A DNA stretch of 32,027 nucleotides from Streptomyces misionensis (GTDB taxonomy: Bacteria; Actinomycetota; Actinomycetes; Streptomycetales; Streptomycetaceae), in contig NZ_VOGW01000054.1 of the NCBI RefSeq assembly GCF_007896895.1, positions 11,286 through 43,312 of the forward strand. The letters are read 5' to 3'. Below the pieces are notes generated by a model. The model was not told the DNA's origin. It made no database searches and saw only the letters and a list, made by a program, of their open reading frames with translations. The stretch's first letter is position 1. Every line of letters begins with the position of its first letter. A program made the translations under genes and the position numbers. Positions 24,368-32,027 of the stretch are shown one piece after another.

Positions 24368-24714
24368 GGTCAGCTCCTGGCCGAGCGGTCCGGGCTTGCG
24401 CCCCGACGCCGGGCATTGCGGTGCCCCGTGAGAAGGCCTGCGCACTGCCCAGGCCGGTCGGCTGCCGCCTGCCCTGTCGGCCTCTTCGACGAGTCCGGCC
24501 CGTCCGCTCCGGCCATGCGTCCTGTCTGGTGCTGGACAGCCACGGATCCTCCTCGGCTCGACGGTGGTGAGTGGTTCAGGCGTTGCCAGGCATCGCTTCG
24601 GGCGGCATCACCTCCAGCTTCGTCGGAAATGTGCTGCGCGCGCAGCCTGAGGGGTCCAGACGAAGCAGGTGCCGCCGCTCGACAGATCCTGCCCTGAGCC
24701 TGCTGACCTGGCAC
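24368..24714. other. no supported gene between dehydratase and CRISPR relic
   Basis: About 350 bases upstream of the dehydratase operon, presumably holding its promoter. The plus frame near 24571 (VVQALPGIASGGITSSFVG) looks mildly coding but has no start and no family I recognise. No clear -35/-10 pair was found. Confidence 0.4.
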
Positions 24715-24725
24715 TACTACGGAAC

Positions 24726-24983
24726 CGACGCGGGGGTGTTCCGACGTCCGCCACGGTCAGTGCCCCGTGATGGCCGTCCTCCCCGCCGACGCGGGGGTTC
24801 CGCTGGGCGCCCGGGGATAGTACGAGCGGTGAGTCCTCCGCGCCGACGCGGGGGTGTTCCGCAGTCGCCCGACGCGATCCCGACCGCCATACGGTCCTCC
24901 CCACCGACGCGGGGGTATTCCGTACGGCGCCGGCGGGCACCCGCTGTGCCCGTGGTCCTCCCCGCCGGCACCGGGGGTCCGGT
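24726..24983 (+). CRISPR. short degenerate type I-E-like CRISPR array, no cas genes
   Basis: Repeat consensus GTCCTCCCCGCCGACG then CGGGGGTGTTCCG (29 nt), with the CCCCGC/GCGGGG stem typical of type I-E repeats. Copies: R1 only its 3' 18 nt intact (24726-24743); R2 24776-24802 (27 nt, lacking GT); R3 24833-24861; R4 24894-24922; R5 24955-24983, degenerate in its 3' half. Spacers are 24744-24775 (32 nt), 24803-24832 (30 nt), 24862-24893 (32 nt) and 24923-24954 (32 nt), all different. The half repeat at the left and the decayed repeat at the right suggest a cut array with leader lost. No cas gene lies in this window. Confidence 0.85.
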
Positions 24984-25004
24984 GCCCACACAGACCTCGG
25001 TTGG

Positions 25005-25405
25005 AACGGCGGTAGCCGTCCGTCGGGGTCCGTCGTTGCACCGGCGCGGCGGGCACGATCGGCGGAGCCAGGTTGGTGGCCGCCGTGGCGGGCCCGGTCT
25101 TCACGGGTGCGGGCGCCAGGACGTGCAGCGTGCGGACGTTCGCGCCACGCACCCTCTCGTCGGCAGCCGCGATGTGCTTCGGCGCGCTCCAGCGCAGCTT
25201 CGTGCCGTGCGCGGGGCGGCGTCGGGGGGCGACGTCCAGGCGGCCGGTGTCCGCGTCGAACGCCACAGCCTGGACGTGCCCGGCGAGGACGCGGTGGAGA
25301 ACGGCTTCATCGTCCATCGCGGCCTGCAGGTCACCGGCATCGACGACCCCACCGACGATCACCTCTACCCGGTCGGCTTCGTCGTCCTCGGCCTGCGCTG
25401 CCGCA
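25005..25405 (-). pseudogene. fragment of an unknown protein
   Basis: The minus frame from about 25405 reads AEDDEADRVEVIVGGVVDAG, then DLQAAMDDEAVLHRVLAGHV and QAVAFDADTGRLDVAPRRRP, then AHGTKLRWSAPKHIAAADER. Its third-position GC is high, as in real genes, and it continues to about 25005. No start codon remains: the upstream end merges at 25400 with the opposite-strand MFS fragment. I do not recognise the family. The segment begins about 20 bases beyond the CRISPR relic. Confidence 0.4.
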
Positions 25406-25708
25406 GGCTTCCTCCTGAGTGCAGCCCCGTCTCTCCTGGCGGTCGCGCCGGGCGCCGTGCTCATCGGTGCCAGCCTGCCTCTGATCATTTCGGGAGTCAT
25501 GACCCTTTTCCAGCGGCGCACGCCCGCCTCCCTGATGGGCCGGACCGATGTCGCGTTGAACGTGCTGATAGGAGTACCGCAGACTGCGGCCATCGCCGGT
25601 GGAGCGGCTTTGATCGCGCTGGTGGACTACCGCCTGATGTTCGCGGTGATGGGGGCCCTGATGGTCGCCTCGGCGCTCTACCTGGCCACCCGCACCTGGG
25701 CAGCATGA
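25400..25708 (+). pseudogene. MFS transporter, C-terminal fragment
   Basis: About 100 residues: GFLLSAAPSLLAVAPGAVLI, then GASLPLIISGVMTLFQRRTP, ASLMGRTDVALNVLIGVPQT and a final ALMVASALYLATRTW. These are the last three to four membrane helices of a 12-TM MFS permease, with the RRTPASLMGR loop seen in enterobactin-exporter/macrolide-efflux type members. No N-terminal half is present, and the opposite-strand fragment meets it at about 25400. The substrate cannot be inferred. Confidence 0.7.
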
Positions 25709-25798
25709 CGATGCGGCGCGGATGAGAGCCCGCGCCCCTGTGACGCAACGGGAGTACGGGCCCGCACGCGTTCCTGGGCTTGGAAACAAAAGTCTCTA

Positions 25799-25842
25799 AG
25801 TCGGGTAGCCGGGTCACGGAAACGTGACCCGGCTACCCGACT
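25799..25842. terminator. 20-bp perfect hairpin with GAAA tetraloop
   Basis: AGTCGGGTAGCCGGGTCACG (25799-25818) pairs perfectly with 25823-25842 around GAAA, an exceptionally stable stem-loop. It lies 90 bases past the MFS fragment stop. No T-run follows; in actinomycetes U-less hairpins can terminate. A role in a mobile element is the alternative. Confidence 0.65.
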
Positions 25843-26059
25843 AAGCCGTTCGGGTCGCTCGAACATCGGAAGGAGACAAGGGCCCGGTCCTGGCACGTCG
25901 CCACTCACCCCGCAGGCTGAGGTGATCGCTCTCAAGGAGGTGCTCACCAGCTTGCTCCGGACTCTGCCAGAGCCGATCTTGGTGAAGGAGCAGCACCCAC
26001 GATCAGTTCGTCAAATCTCCATGACCACTGGACAGGCCCGCTGCAGCGCGCATCGACCG

Positions 26060-26300
26060 CAACAACGCCGGCACTGTCGGGACTCGGCCTCGACCCGGTC
26101 GAGCACCCGATGGGCGTCGGCGAACACATCAGGCCGACGCGACCGGCCGTACCGCGGTGCCGGGCGTGTGGGTGGCCGGCACCGCCACCGACCTGACCGC
26201 TCAGGTCGTCAGTGCGGCGGCGGCCGGCACCGTGAGTGCCGCCGCGATCAGCGCCGACCTGGTAGCGGAGGACACGAACATCGCCGTTGCCGCGCTGCGG
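26060..26300 (+). pseudogene. thioredoxin-reductase-like flavoprotein, C-terminal remnant
   Basis: The first frame reads LSGLGLDPVEHPMGVGEHI to about 26130. The next continues QADATGRTAVPGVWVAGTAT, then DLTAQVVSAAAAGTVSAAAI and SADLVAEDT. VPGVWVAGxxxD...Q is the FAD-binding C-terminal motif of TrxB-like NAD(P)/FAD oxidoreductases. Supplying one C (atc-cag for atcag) joins the two parts into one reading. The NAD(P)-binding and redox domains are missing, so it is a dead fragment. The sequence between 25843 and 26060 and from 26300 to 26478 shows no gene I can support. Confidence 0.6.
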
Positions 26301-26478
26301 TGCGCACGAGACGAGCCGGGAACGGCGGGAGGGCCGAGAGCTGTAGACACCTGTCCGGTCGGCCCAGCCCTGTTCCCCTCCGGTCACTCCGTATCGCCAC
26401 AAAGATCACCAGAGCTGGGACATGTCCTGCGAACCCGGTGATGCGCGAACGGAGAGCCCCTACGCGGAGGGCTGCCGT

Positions 26479-27756
26479 TCAGGGAACGGCGGTGACGTCC
26501 ACCTCCGTGATGGCCGCGTCGGGATGCCGTGCGCCCGTCAGTACCGGTTCCTGCCCGGTGTCGCCGAGGAGGTAGCGGCGGAAGAAGGCATTGAGATACG
26601 TGGTGGCGACATGGCGCTGCTGCGGCTCGGTCAGCTGCCTGGTCGGTGCCGCGCCCTCGCGGTCGGTGCACTGCCCGGGGTGTCCTTTCACCGGCGTGGC
26701 GTCGTCGGCGGCTGCGACCTGGTGGCTCTCGGGCGACCACTGCGTGTTGAAGGAGTTGTGGTTCGCCCCGTGGATCGCGAACCGGTAGAAGCCACTTCCG
26801 GCCTCCTTCGCCGCGTCGGCCGCGAACGAGAGGGCCTCACCGCCGACTTGCCCGTCGCATGTTCCCCGGAAGGTGGCGAAGGGTGTCTTGGTGATCGTGT
26901 AGTTGGACATGTCCTCCGTCATCACGTTGTAGGCGGGCGCCAACGCCGCCACCGCCTTGACGTCGACGCCCGTGGGCCACTGCTTCCGGTGGCTGTCAGC
27001 CGCCTGCCAGGTGACCCCTGCCCCTGCCCTGGAATGGCCCATGATCCCCACGTCGCCCATGTCCACGTGGTGGGCGAAGCTGACACGTCGCGCCGCTCCG
27101 GTCTCCGGGTCGGTGAACTTCCCGGCGAGCTCGCCCTTGTCCTCGGAGCTGAGCTCCTGCCACAGCCGCAGATGCCTGTTGATGAGGTCCGCCCGCGTGG
27201 CGGCGTTGTCGTCGCCCGTCACGGAGGAGGCGTTGATGCCGTTGCCGCCGATCGAGACCACGACGAAGCCCTGTCCGGCCAGGGTCCGAGCCAGGTAGTC
27301 GTACCCGCGCTCATTGGGCAACGCGGGTGTTCCCGGTGCGCAGGGCCAGGCGAACAGCTTGGCACCGGCAGCCTCGTACGCGGCGTCGTCGCCCTTGCGC
27401 AGCGCAGCCGTGCGCGCGGCGTCGGCCTTCCGGTCGGCGCAGGTCTCGTGCAACCCGTGCATCATCAGGATCAGCGGGTGCCGCCCCGTGCCCAGGTCGG
27501 CGGGGTAGTGCACCACACCGGTCAACTCGGCCGGCTCACCCGTCTGCGGCAGATGCCAGGCCGTGTCCCCCAGGTCGTAGCGGACCGACTTCGTGGTCCC
27601 GGAGGAGGACACCGGGCTCCGGTACGCCGCCTCGGTCACTCCCGCGGCGCCCGCCGTGGACGTGTACGTGAAGGTGGCCGCGGCCACGGACAGCGCCGCC
27701 GCCGACATGCCCAGCAGGCGAACCGGAACCCTCATGCGCTTGTGTCGCTTCAACAT
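26479..27756 (-). CDS. secreted alpha/beta hydrolase
   Basis: 425 aa. The N-terminus, MLKRHKRMRVPVRLLGMSAA then ALSVAAATFTYTSTAGAAGV, is a Sec signal peptide with probable cleavage after AGA or GAA (about residues 36-38). The mature part is a hydrolase: HPLILMMHGLHETCADRKAD gives the oxyanion-hole strand, DVGIMGHSRAGAGVTWQAAD the nucleophile Ser, FRGTCDGQVG a likely acid residue, and IHGANHNSFNTQW the catalytic His. Two or three Cys (ETCAD, WPCAPG, GTCDG) could form disulfides, consistent with export. The family is a large extracellular esterase/lipase type found in Streptomyces; the substrate is unknown. It follows another exported hydrolase on the same strand after 81 bases and is likely co-transcribed. 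Confidence 0.85.
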   Translation of the reverse strand: MLKRHKRMRVPVRLLGMSAAALSVAAATFTYTSTAGAAGVTEAAYRSPVSSSGTTKSVRYDLGDTAWHLPQTGEPAELTGVVHYPADLGTGRHPLILMMHGLHETCADRKADAARTAALRKGDDAAYEAAGAKLFAWPCAPGTPALPNERGYDYLARTLAGQGFVVVSIGGNGINASSVTGDDNAATRADLINRHLRLWQELSSEDKGELAGKFTDPETGAARRVSFAHHVDMGDVGIMGHSRAGAGVTWQAADSHRKQWPTGVDVKAVAALAPAYNVMTEDMSNYTITKTPFATFRGTCDGQVGGEALSFAADAAKEAGSGFYRFAIHGANHNSFNTQWSPESHQVAAADDATPVKGHPGQCTDREGAAPTRQLTEPQQRHVATTYLNAFFRRYLLGDTGQEPVLTGARHPDAAITEVDVTAVP

Positions 27757-27837
27757 GTCTCCATTCGTCAGTACGGGGCCCGGGTCGGAGCGTGCGGTGC
27801 CGCTCGTCGTCGCCCCAGGGGCCGAAGTGATGGTTTT

Positions 27838-28746
27838 TCAGCGGGCGGCGTCGTAGGAGTCCGCCACGAACGCGATGACCCGTTTTTGCAAGGCGGCGCC
27901 TGAGGCACCGGCCTTCTTGATCATGTCTGTTCCGTGGAAGCCGCTCTTGTCGATGACGAGTTCCTTCCTGGGGGCGGCGGAGGCCGCGTAGACCTCGCGG
28001 ACCTGCTTCTCCACCGCGCCGTCCATGTCACCGGGCGACACCACCAACAGGGTGGGAACCTTCAGCCTCCGCACCGCCGGTACCGCGTCGGCCCCCAGGC
28101 ACCGGGCGGGCGAGGACATCATCAGAAGGCCCACCACTGGCAAAGGCGTGTCCACGCCGGCGACGGCTGCCGTCGTACCGCCACACGACGCACCCCCCAG
28201 GAACACCCTCTTCGCACCGACACGGCGCAGTTCAGCCAGACCGGCCTGGGCATCGCGGACGATGTGCTTGTTCTGGGCCAAGTGCTCGGACGCGCCGTGA
28301 TTGCGGTACTCGGGGATGACCACGTGGTAGCCACGCTTCGCCAACTGCCGCCCGATGTCGAGGAACGAGCAGATGCTGTAGCCCTGCTCGTGATCCAGAA
28401 GGACACCGTCGGGCCCGTCCCCCAGGACCAGCGCCGACAGATGCACCCCGTCGCTGGTCGTCAGCGTGGTGGCCCTGTTCCTCAGGTCCTTGGGCACACA
28501 TGTGTTGACGAGATATCCCCGAGCCGTGCGCACGGTCCGGTCGGGCGAACTCGGCTTGTACGAGACCGGCTGGTGATCCGGTGGCGGCGCGGGAGTACGG
28601 CTTCCCGCCCCGGACGGCGTCGACGCGGGGGACGTCGACGCCCCCGCCTTCGCGTCACGCGCCGGCTTGTCAGCCGAGCCCGAACAGCCCGACACCAGGC
28701 CCAGACAGCCCAGCGCAACAGCGGCGACGACTCTGACTCTCAACAC
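27838..28746 (-). CDS. alpha/beta hydrolase lipoprotein
   Basis: 302 aa, starting at GTG 28746. MLRVRVVAAVALGCLGLVSGC carries the lipobox LVSGC, so Cys21 would be acylated and the protein anchored outside the membrane. A Pro/Ser/Ala-rich linker (residues about 30-68) precedes a hydrolase domain: DGVLLDHEQGYSICSFLDIG, GYHVVIPEYRNHGASEH, the nucleophile elbow VFLGGASCGGTTAA (Ser in GASCGG), an acid residue in LLVVSPGDMDGA and His in KSGFHGTDMI. The family resembles dienelactone-hydrolase-like esterases. It lies directly upstream of the secreted hydrolase gene. A 255-bp gap separates it from the divergent response-regulator remnant. Confidence 0.85.
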   Translation of the reverse strand: MLRVRVVAAVALGCLGLVSGCSGSADKPARDAKAGASTSPASTPSGAGSRTPAPPPDHQPVSYKPSSPDRTVRTARGYLVNTCVPKDLRNRATTLTTSDGVHLSALVLGDGPDGVLLDHEQGYSICSFLDIGRQLAKRGYHVVIPEYRNHGASEHLAQNKHIVRDAQAGLAELRRVGAKRVFLGGASCGGTTAAVAGVDTPLPVVGLLMMSSPARCLGADAVPAVRRLKVPTLLVVSPGDMDGAVEKQVREVYAASAAPRKELVIDKSGFHGTDMIKKAGASGAALQKRVIAFVADSYDAAR

Positions 28747-29001
28747 AGCGCTCCTCGGATTTCACCCGCACGTCGGTGTCCCGTGCACAAGCCCGGGCAC
28801 ACAGGTCCCGCGCCAGGACGGAACATCCCTTCACGACCCGATAGACGTATGGGCCTGCCCGAGGTTGCAGGCCACTTCTGACGATTTACCTTCCGGAGGT
28901 GGCGGACAGGCCAGGCCGCAGGTGCGCGCTCACACCGCGCGGTGGACTGCAACCCAGTTGCCCTTCACCCCGCCAGCCGAGACCCAGCCTGAGGCCCGCC
29001 C
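28747..29001. other. divergent intergenic region
   Basis: Holds the promoters of the lipoprotein hydrolase (minus) and the response regulator (plus). No clear palindromic operator was recognised. Confidence 0.4.
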
Positions 29002-29624
29002 ATGACCGACGACGCCCCCATCCGCCTGCTTCTGGCTGACGACCACCCCGTCGTGCGGGCCGGGCTGCGCGCCGTGCTGGCAACCGAACCCGGCCTCGTG
29101 GTCATGGCCGAAGCCGCCGCCGAGGACGCCGTCACCCGCGCCGCAGCAGGAGATATAGACGTCGTGCTGATGGATCTGCAGTTCGGGTATGGCGGCGCCG
29201 AAGCCACCGCCCAGAGCACCGCCCGGCCGCTCCCCGCGTGCTGATCGTCAGCACCTACGACTCCGACGCCGACGCTCTGCCCGCGATCGAAGCCGGCGCC
29301 ACCGGCTATCTCCTCAAGGACGTCCCGCGCGAGGACCTGGCCGCCGCCGTGTCCACCGGCGCCGGTCGCACCACCTTGGCGCCTACTGTTGCCGACCGGC
29401 TGATGAACCGGCTACGTGCTCCAGGCGCCACTATGTCCCGGCGCGAGACCGAAGTCCTCGCCCTGCTTGCCGATGGTCTGTCCGATCAGGCCATCGGCAA
29501 CCACCTCCACCTGACCGAAGGCACCGCCAAGTCCCACCTGGCCCGCATCCACGCCAAGCTCGATGTCGGCCCCCTCACCGCGGCTGCGGCCAACGCAGCG
29601 GACCTCGGCTTCATCCGTCGCTGA
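29002..29624 (+). pseudogene. NarL/FixJ-type response regulator, frameshifted
   Basis: ATG 29002 opens a receiver domain: IRLLLADDHPVVRAGLRAVL, then IDVVLMDLQFG, with the acidic pair Asp13/14 and phosphoacceptor Asp58. At about 29230 the frame is lost (TARPLPAC then stop at 29242). The continuation is in another frame: LIVSTYDSDADALPAIEAGA, then TGYLLKDVPREDLAAAV (conserved Lys) and a LuxR-type HTH (SRRETEVLALLADGLSDQAI then GNHLHLTEGTAKSHLARIHA). One missing G (ggcc-gctcc, where ARPGAPRVL is expected) explains it. A GTG at 29238 would express only the end of the receiver and the HTH. No sensor kinase is adjacent, unusual for this family. Confidence 0.8.
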
Positions 29625-29759
29625 TCCGAGCGCACATGAAAGGTCGGAGCCGAAACGCAGCCCACCCTCCCACCTCAGCCAGCGAACGAACGCAACGACC
29701 AGGGATCGACGACCACGAAGGTGCGGAGGTACCTGAGCGGCCCGGCCCCCAGGGGGGAC

Positions 29760-31074
29760 TGTAAATCGTTCGGTGTAACTCCCGATCATGGAGGATGCAT
29801 CGATGACCAGTGAGAACGTGGCTGAGCAGGACGCTGTAGAGTCGGCAGCGGCTGTGTCGGCGAAGGCCGTGGACGCCCAGCTGATCGACGAGCTGGTGAG
29901 CCTCGCCCAGGCCGAGGGCCTGCAGTTAACCGGCGAAGGGCGGACTGTTGCAGCAGTTGACCAAGCGGCTGCTGGAGTCCGCGTTGGAGGGCGAGATCAC
30001 CGACCGCCTCGGCTATGACAAGCACGATCCGGCGGGCAAGAACGGTGGCAACTCGCGCAATGGCACACGCTCCAAGACGGTACTGACCGACGTGGGGCCG
30101 GTGGAGATCGTCGTGCCTCGCGACCGGGACGGCTCCTTCGAACCGAGGATCGTCAATAAGCGGCAGAAGCGCCTGACCGGGGTCGACGAGATGGTGATCT
30201 CGCTGGCCGCGAAGGGCCTGACTACCGGCGAGGTGCAGGCCCACCTGGCCGAGGTCTACGGCGCTGACGTCTCCCGCCAGACCATCTCCACCATCACCGA
30301 CAAGGTGCTCGAGGGCATGGCCGAGTGGCAGAGCACGCCCCTCGACACCGTCTATCCGGTCGTCTGCATCGACGCCATCCACATGAAGATGCGCGACGGC
30401 GCGGTCGCCAACCGGCCGATCCATGTGGCCTTGGCCGTGACCGCCGAGGGCCGGCGGGAGGTCCTGGGCCTGTGGGCCGGCGACGGCAGCGAGGGCCCAA
30501 GCACTGGCTGCACATCCTCACCGAGATCAAGAACCGCGGCGTGAACGACGTCCTCATGCTGGTCTGCGACGGGTTCAAGGGCTTGCCCGAGGCGGTGGAG
30601 ACTGTCTGGCCGCGGACCACCGTGCAGACTGCGGGGTGCATCTGCTGCGGAACTCCTTCCGCTATGCCGCCCGCCAGGGCTGGGACAAGATCGCCAAGCT
30701 TCTGAAGCCGGTCTACACAGCACCGACCGAGGAGGCCGCCCTGGAGCGATTCGCGGAGTTCGCCGACGCCTGGGGCCGGAAGTATCCGGCGATCGTGAAG
30801 CTGTGGGAGAACGCCTGGGAGGAGTTCACCCCGTTCCTGCGGTTCGACACCGAGATCTGCCGTATCGTCTGCACCACCAACGCGATCGAGTCGGTGAATG
30901 CCCGTATTCGCCGGGCGGTCAAGGCCCGTGGACACTTCCCCCACGGGCAAGGGCGAGGCCCGCTGGACCATGCGCTAGAAGACCGCGCTGAACGCCTTCA
31001 ACATCACCTTCGACGGCCGCCTCTCAGCAGCCCGCCAGTAACCCAACCACCCCAGTTACACCGCTCGTTTGACA
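29760..31074 (+). mobile_element. IS256-family element, inactive
   Basis: The left end 29760-29780 (TGTAAATCGTTCGGTGTAAC then T) and the right end 31054-31074 are imperfect inverted repeats; 16 of 21 positions pair, including the inner block CGGTGTAACT. The single transposase gene inside is broken in several places. The 8- to 9-bp flanks do not match, so the original target duplication has been lost or one side was rearranged. Confidence 0.75.
29803..31041 (+). pseudogene. IS256-family transposase with multiple lesions
   Basis: ATG 29803 follows GGAGG. The reading MTSENVAEQDAVESAAAVSA...LQLTGEG breaks near 29940, where the next frame resumes LLQQLTKRLLESALEGEITD. It continues with NGTRSKTVLTDVGPVEIVVP and VVCIDAIHMKMRDG (first catalytic Asp) until a second frameshift near 30497. 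The third frame, GVNDVLMLVCDGFKGLPEAV (second Asp), breaks near 30632, and the fourth begins HLLRNSFRYAARQGWDKIAK with TNAIESVNARIRRAVKARGH. At 30937 roughly 60 bases encoding the usual segment between GHFP and PTGKGEARW are deleted. Finally TAG 30976 replaces a Trp codon before KTALNAFNITFDGRLSAARQ and TAA 31039. It cannot produce an active transposase. Confidence 0.85.
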
Positions 31075-31391
31075 GGCCCGCCGCAGGTACGACGTGGCAG
31101 CACAGCGGACATGTGTTCACCACTCTTCACGGAAGAACGATCGACCCGACCAACCTCACTCGCGCCTTCAAGACGCTCCTCCGCAAGGCCGGCCTCCGCC
31201 GCATCCGCTTCCACGACCTCCGGCACTCCACCGCAACCCTGCTCCTGGAACAGGGCGTCGAACTCGTCGTGATCAAGGAACTCCTCGGCCACGCCTACAT
31301 CGGCGTCACCGCCACCGTCTACGCGCACGTCCGACTACGCCTCCAGCGCGATGCCATCGACCTCCTCGGCCGCGCCCTCGACCGCCCCTGA
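31075..31391 (+). pseudogene. tyrosine recombinase (integrase), C-terminal catalytic part
   Basis: Immediately beyond the IS256 right end the sequence reads HSGHVFTTLHGRTIDPTNLT, then RKAGLRRIRFHDLRHSTATL, VIKELLGHAYIGVTATVYAH and a final DLLGRALDRP. The catalytic HxxR (HDLRH), H (LLGHA) and Tyr (VYAHV) of phage-type integrases are all in order. The N-terminal arm-binding and core domains, including the first Arg, are missing, so it is inactive. Its spliced fusion with the transposase frame is accidental. It points to a former integrative element or prophage; no attachment site or tRNA is visible next to it. Confidence 0.8.
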
Positions 31392-31398
31392 CATACGT

Positions 31399-31442
31399 AC
31401 GGCAACGGCGGCGGACGCCCAGGTGTCCGCCGCCGTTGCCGT
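31399..31442. terminator. 18-bp perfect hairpin downstream of the integrase
   Basis: ACGGCAACGGCGGCGGAC (31399-31416) pairs exactly with 31425-31442 around an 8-nt loop. It starts 8 bases after the integrase stop and is its probable terminator. Confidence 0.75.
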
Positions 31443-31542
31443 CAACTACTGCCGTCAACCCGGCCAGAAACCCCGTTACTGACCTTCAAAGCGTGGTGCC
31501 GTAGGGGCTGACGCCTCATGATCCCTGCGGTATGCCGACTGC

Positions 31543-32027
31543 ATGAGGTATGCGCAAGGGGGCGGGCTGACCGACGAGCGGCGGGCCTTGCGCGAGCAGC
31601 TGAGGATGGAGGCGGCCGAGCGGTTCGTCCAAGGCGACGAGAACGCGGTCATCGCGCACGAGCTACGGGTCAGTGTCCGGTCGGCGCAGCGCTGGCGCAG
31701 GGCCTGGTCCCAGGGCGGGCCGAGAGCCCTGGCATCTAGGGGTCCTGCGTCATTGCCGCTGCTCAGTGACGAGTTGTTCGCGGTGCTGGAGCGGGAACTG
31801 GCCAAGGGGCCGGTGGCACACGGCTGGCCGGACCAGACCCGGACCCTGTCACGGATCAAGACGCTCATCGGGCGCCGGTTCCACAAGAGCTACACCGTGC
31901 AGGGTGTGGCCGCGCTGCTCAAGAGGCGTGGCTCGAGCTGCCAGGTGCGGCCCGGCGGGCGGTGAAGCGCGACGAGGCGGCGGTGGCCGGCTGGGTGAAG
32001 GAGACCTGGCCGAGCGTGGAAGGACCG
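31543..32027 (+). CDS. IS630-family transposase, partial at window edge, frameshifted
   Basis: ATG 31543 opens MRYAQGGGLTDERRALREQL then an N-terminal helix-turn-helix, AERFVQGDENAVIAHELRVS and VRSAQRWRRAWSQGGPRALA. A winged-helix stretch follows: GRRFHKSYTVQGVAALLKRR. This is the usual N-terminal half of IS630/Tc1-mariner-type transposases in Streptomyces. At about 31948 the frame ends (CQVRPGGR then TGA 31963), whereas the adjacent frame continues RRAVKRDEAAVAGWVKETWP, the expected reading. One missing C (gtgc-ggcc) explains it; some IS630 elements join two ORFs by programmed frameshifting, so disruption is not certain. The DDE catalytic domain is beyond the window. Confidence 0.75.

Noticed and set aside
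26422..27903. A 493-codon plus-strand open frame
   Set aside because: Antisense to the secreted hydrolase, which has a signal peptide and a complete catalytic set.
31443..31542. Attachment site or tRNA end next to the integrase remnant
   Set aside because: No tRNA-like cloverleaf and no repeated core sequence could be found in this gap.
31940..31970. Programmed frameshift in the IS630 transposase
   Set aside because: Some IS630 elements use this, but I see no slippery heptamer. A missing C in a G/C run explains the break equally well.

Overview
The window looks like accessory DNA from a Streptomyces (or close actinomycete) chromosome. GC and third-position GC are very high, GTG/TTG starts are common, and the families are typical of that genus: GlxA-type and TetR regulators, a zeta toxin, VanZ, and NF041680/ISL3/IS5 transposases. 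Its most obvious feature is decay. At least seven insertion-sequence families are present (ISAs1, IS256 twice, IS3, IS5, ISL3 twice, IS630, perhaps an IS701-like scrap), and only one ISL3 element looks whole. Many host genes are truncated or carry a one-base frameshift. This suits a chromosome arm or a decayed integrative element, but no telomere, tRNA or origin is visible.

Region 1-5150: a VHGVG-type alpha/beta hydrolase, a threonine-dehydratase-like PLP enzyme boxed between IS256 and IS3 remnants, a frameshifted alpha/beta hydrolase, and an IS5-family transposase with an early stop. Region 5150-8900: a zeta-toxin-like kinase with a degenerate Walker A motif, converging on a VanZ-domain membrane protein, then a remnant of a small two-cysteine peptide and two unknown genes. 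Region 8900-12500 is mostly debris (including a lexA C-terminal remnant). It also holds a clean TetR/SRPBCC divergent pair with two palindromic operators. Region 12486-14593: a GlxA-family regulator divergent from a saccharopine-dehydrogenase-like enzyme.

Region 14725-16819 is an ISL3-family element with perfect 21-bp inverted ends that also enclose a 91-aa acidic passenger ORF. A cysteine-rich protein, a second ISL3 fragment and an NmrA-type reductase behind a MerR-type 19-bp-spacer promoter follow. Region 18800-20650 (minus) has an orphan pair: a lasso-peptide B2-type transglutaminase-like protein and a protein-isoaspartate-methyltransferase-like protein, without cyclase, B1 or precursor. 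Region 21550-24367 (minus) is a coupled two-gene operon for sugar-acid metabolism (IlvD/Edd dehydratase plus 2-hydroxyacid dehydrogenase).

Region 24726-24983 is a short, degenerate type I-E-like CRISPR array without cas genes. It is followed by MFS and thioredoxin-reductase-like fragments around a 20-bp perfect hairpin. Region 26479-28746 (minus) has two tandem exported alpha/beta hydrolases. The right end has a frameshifted NarL-type response regulator, an IS256 element with several lesions inserted next to the C-terminal catalytic part of a tyrosine recombinase, and an IS630 transposase running off the edge. Many lesions are single-base losses in G/C runs, so some pseudogene calls could be sequencing errors.
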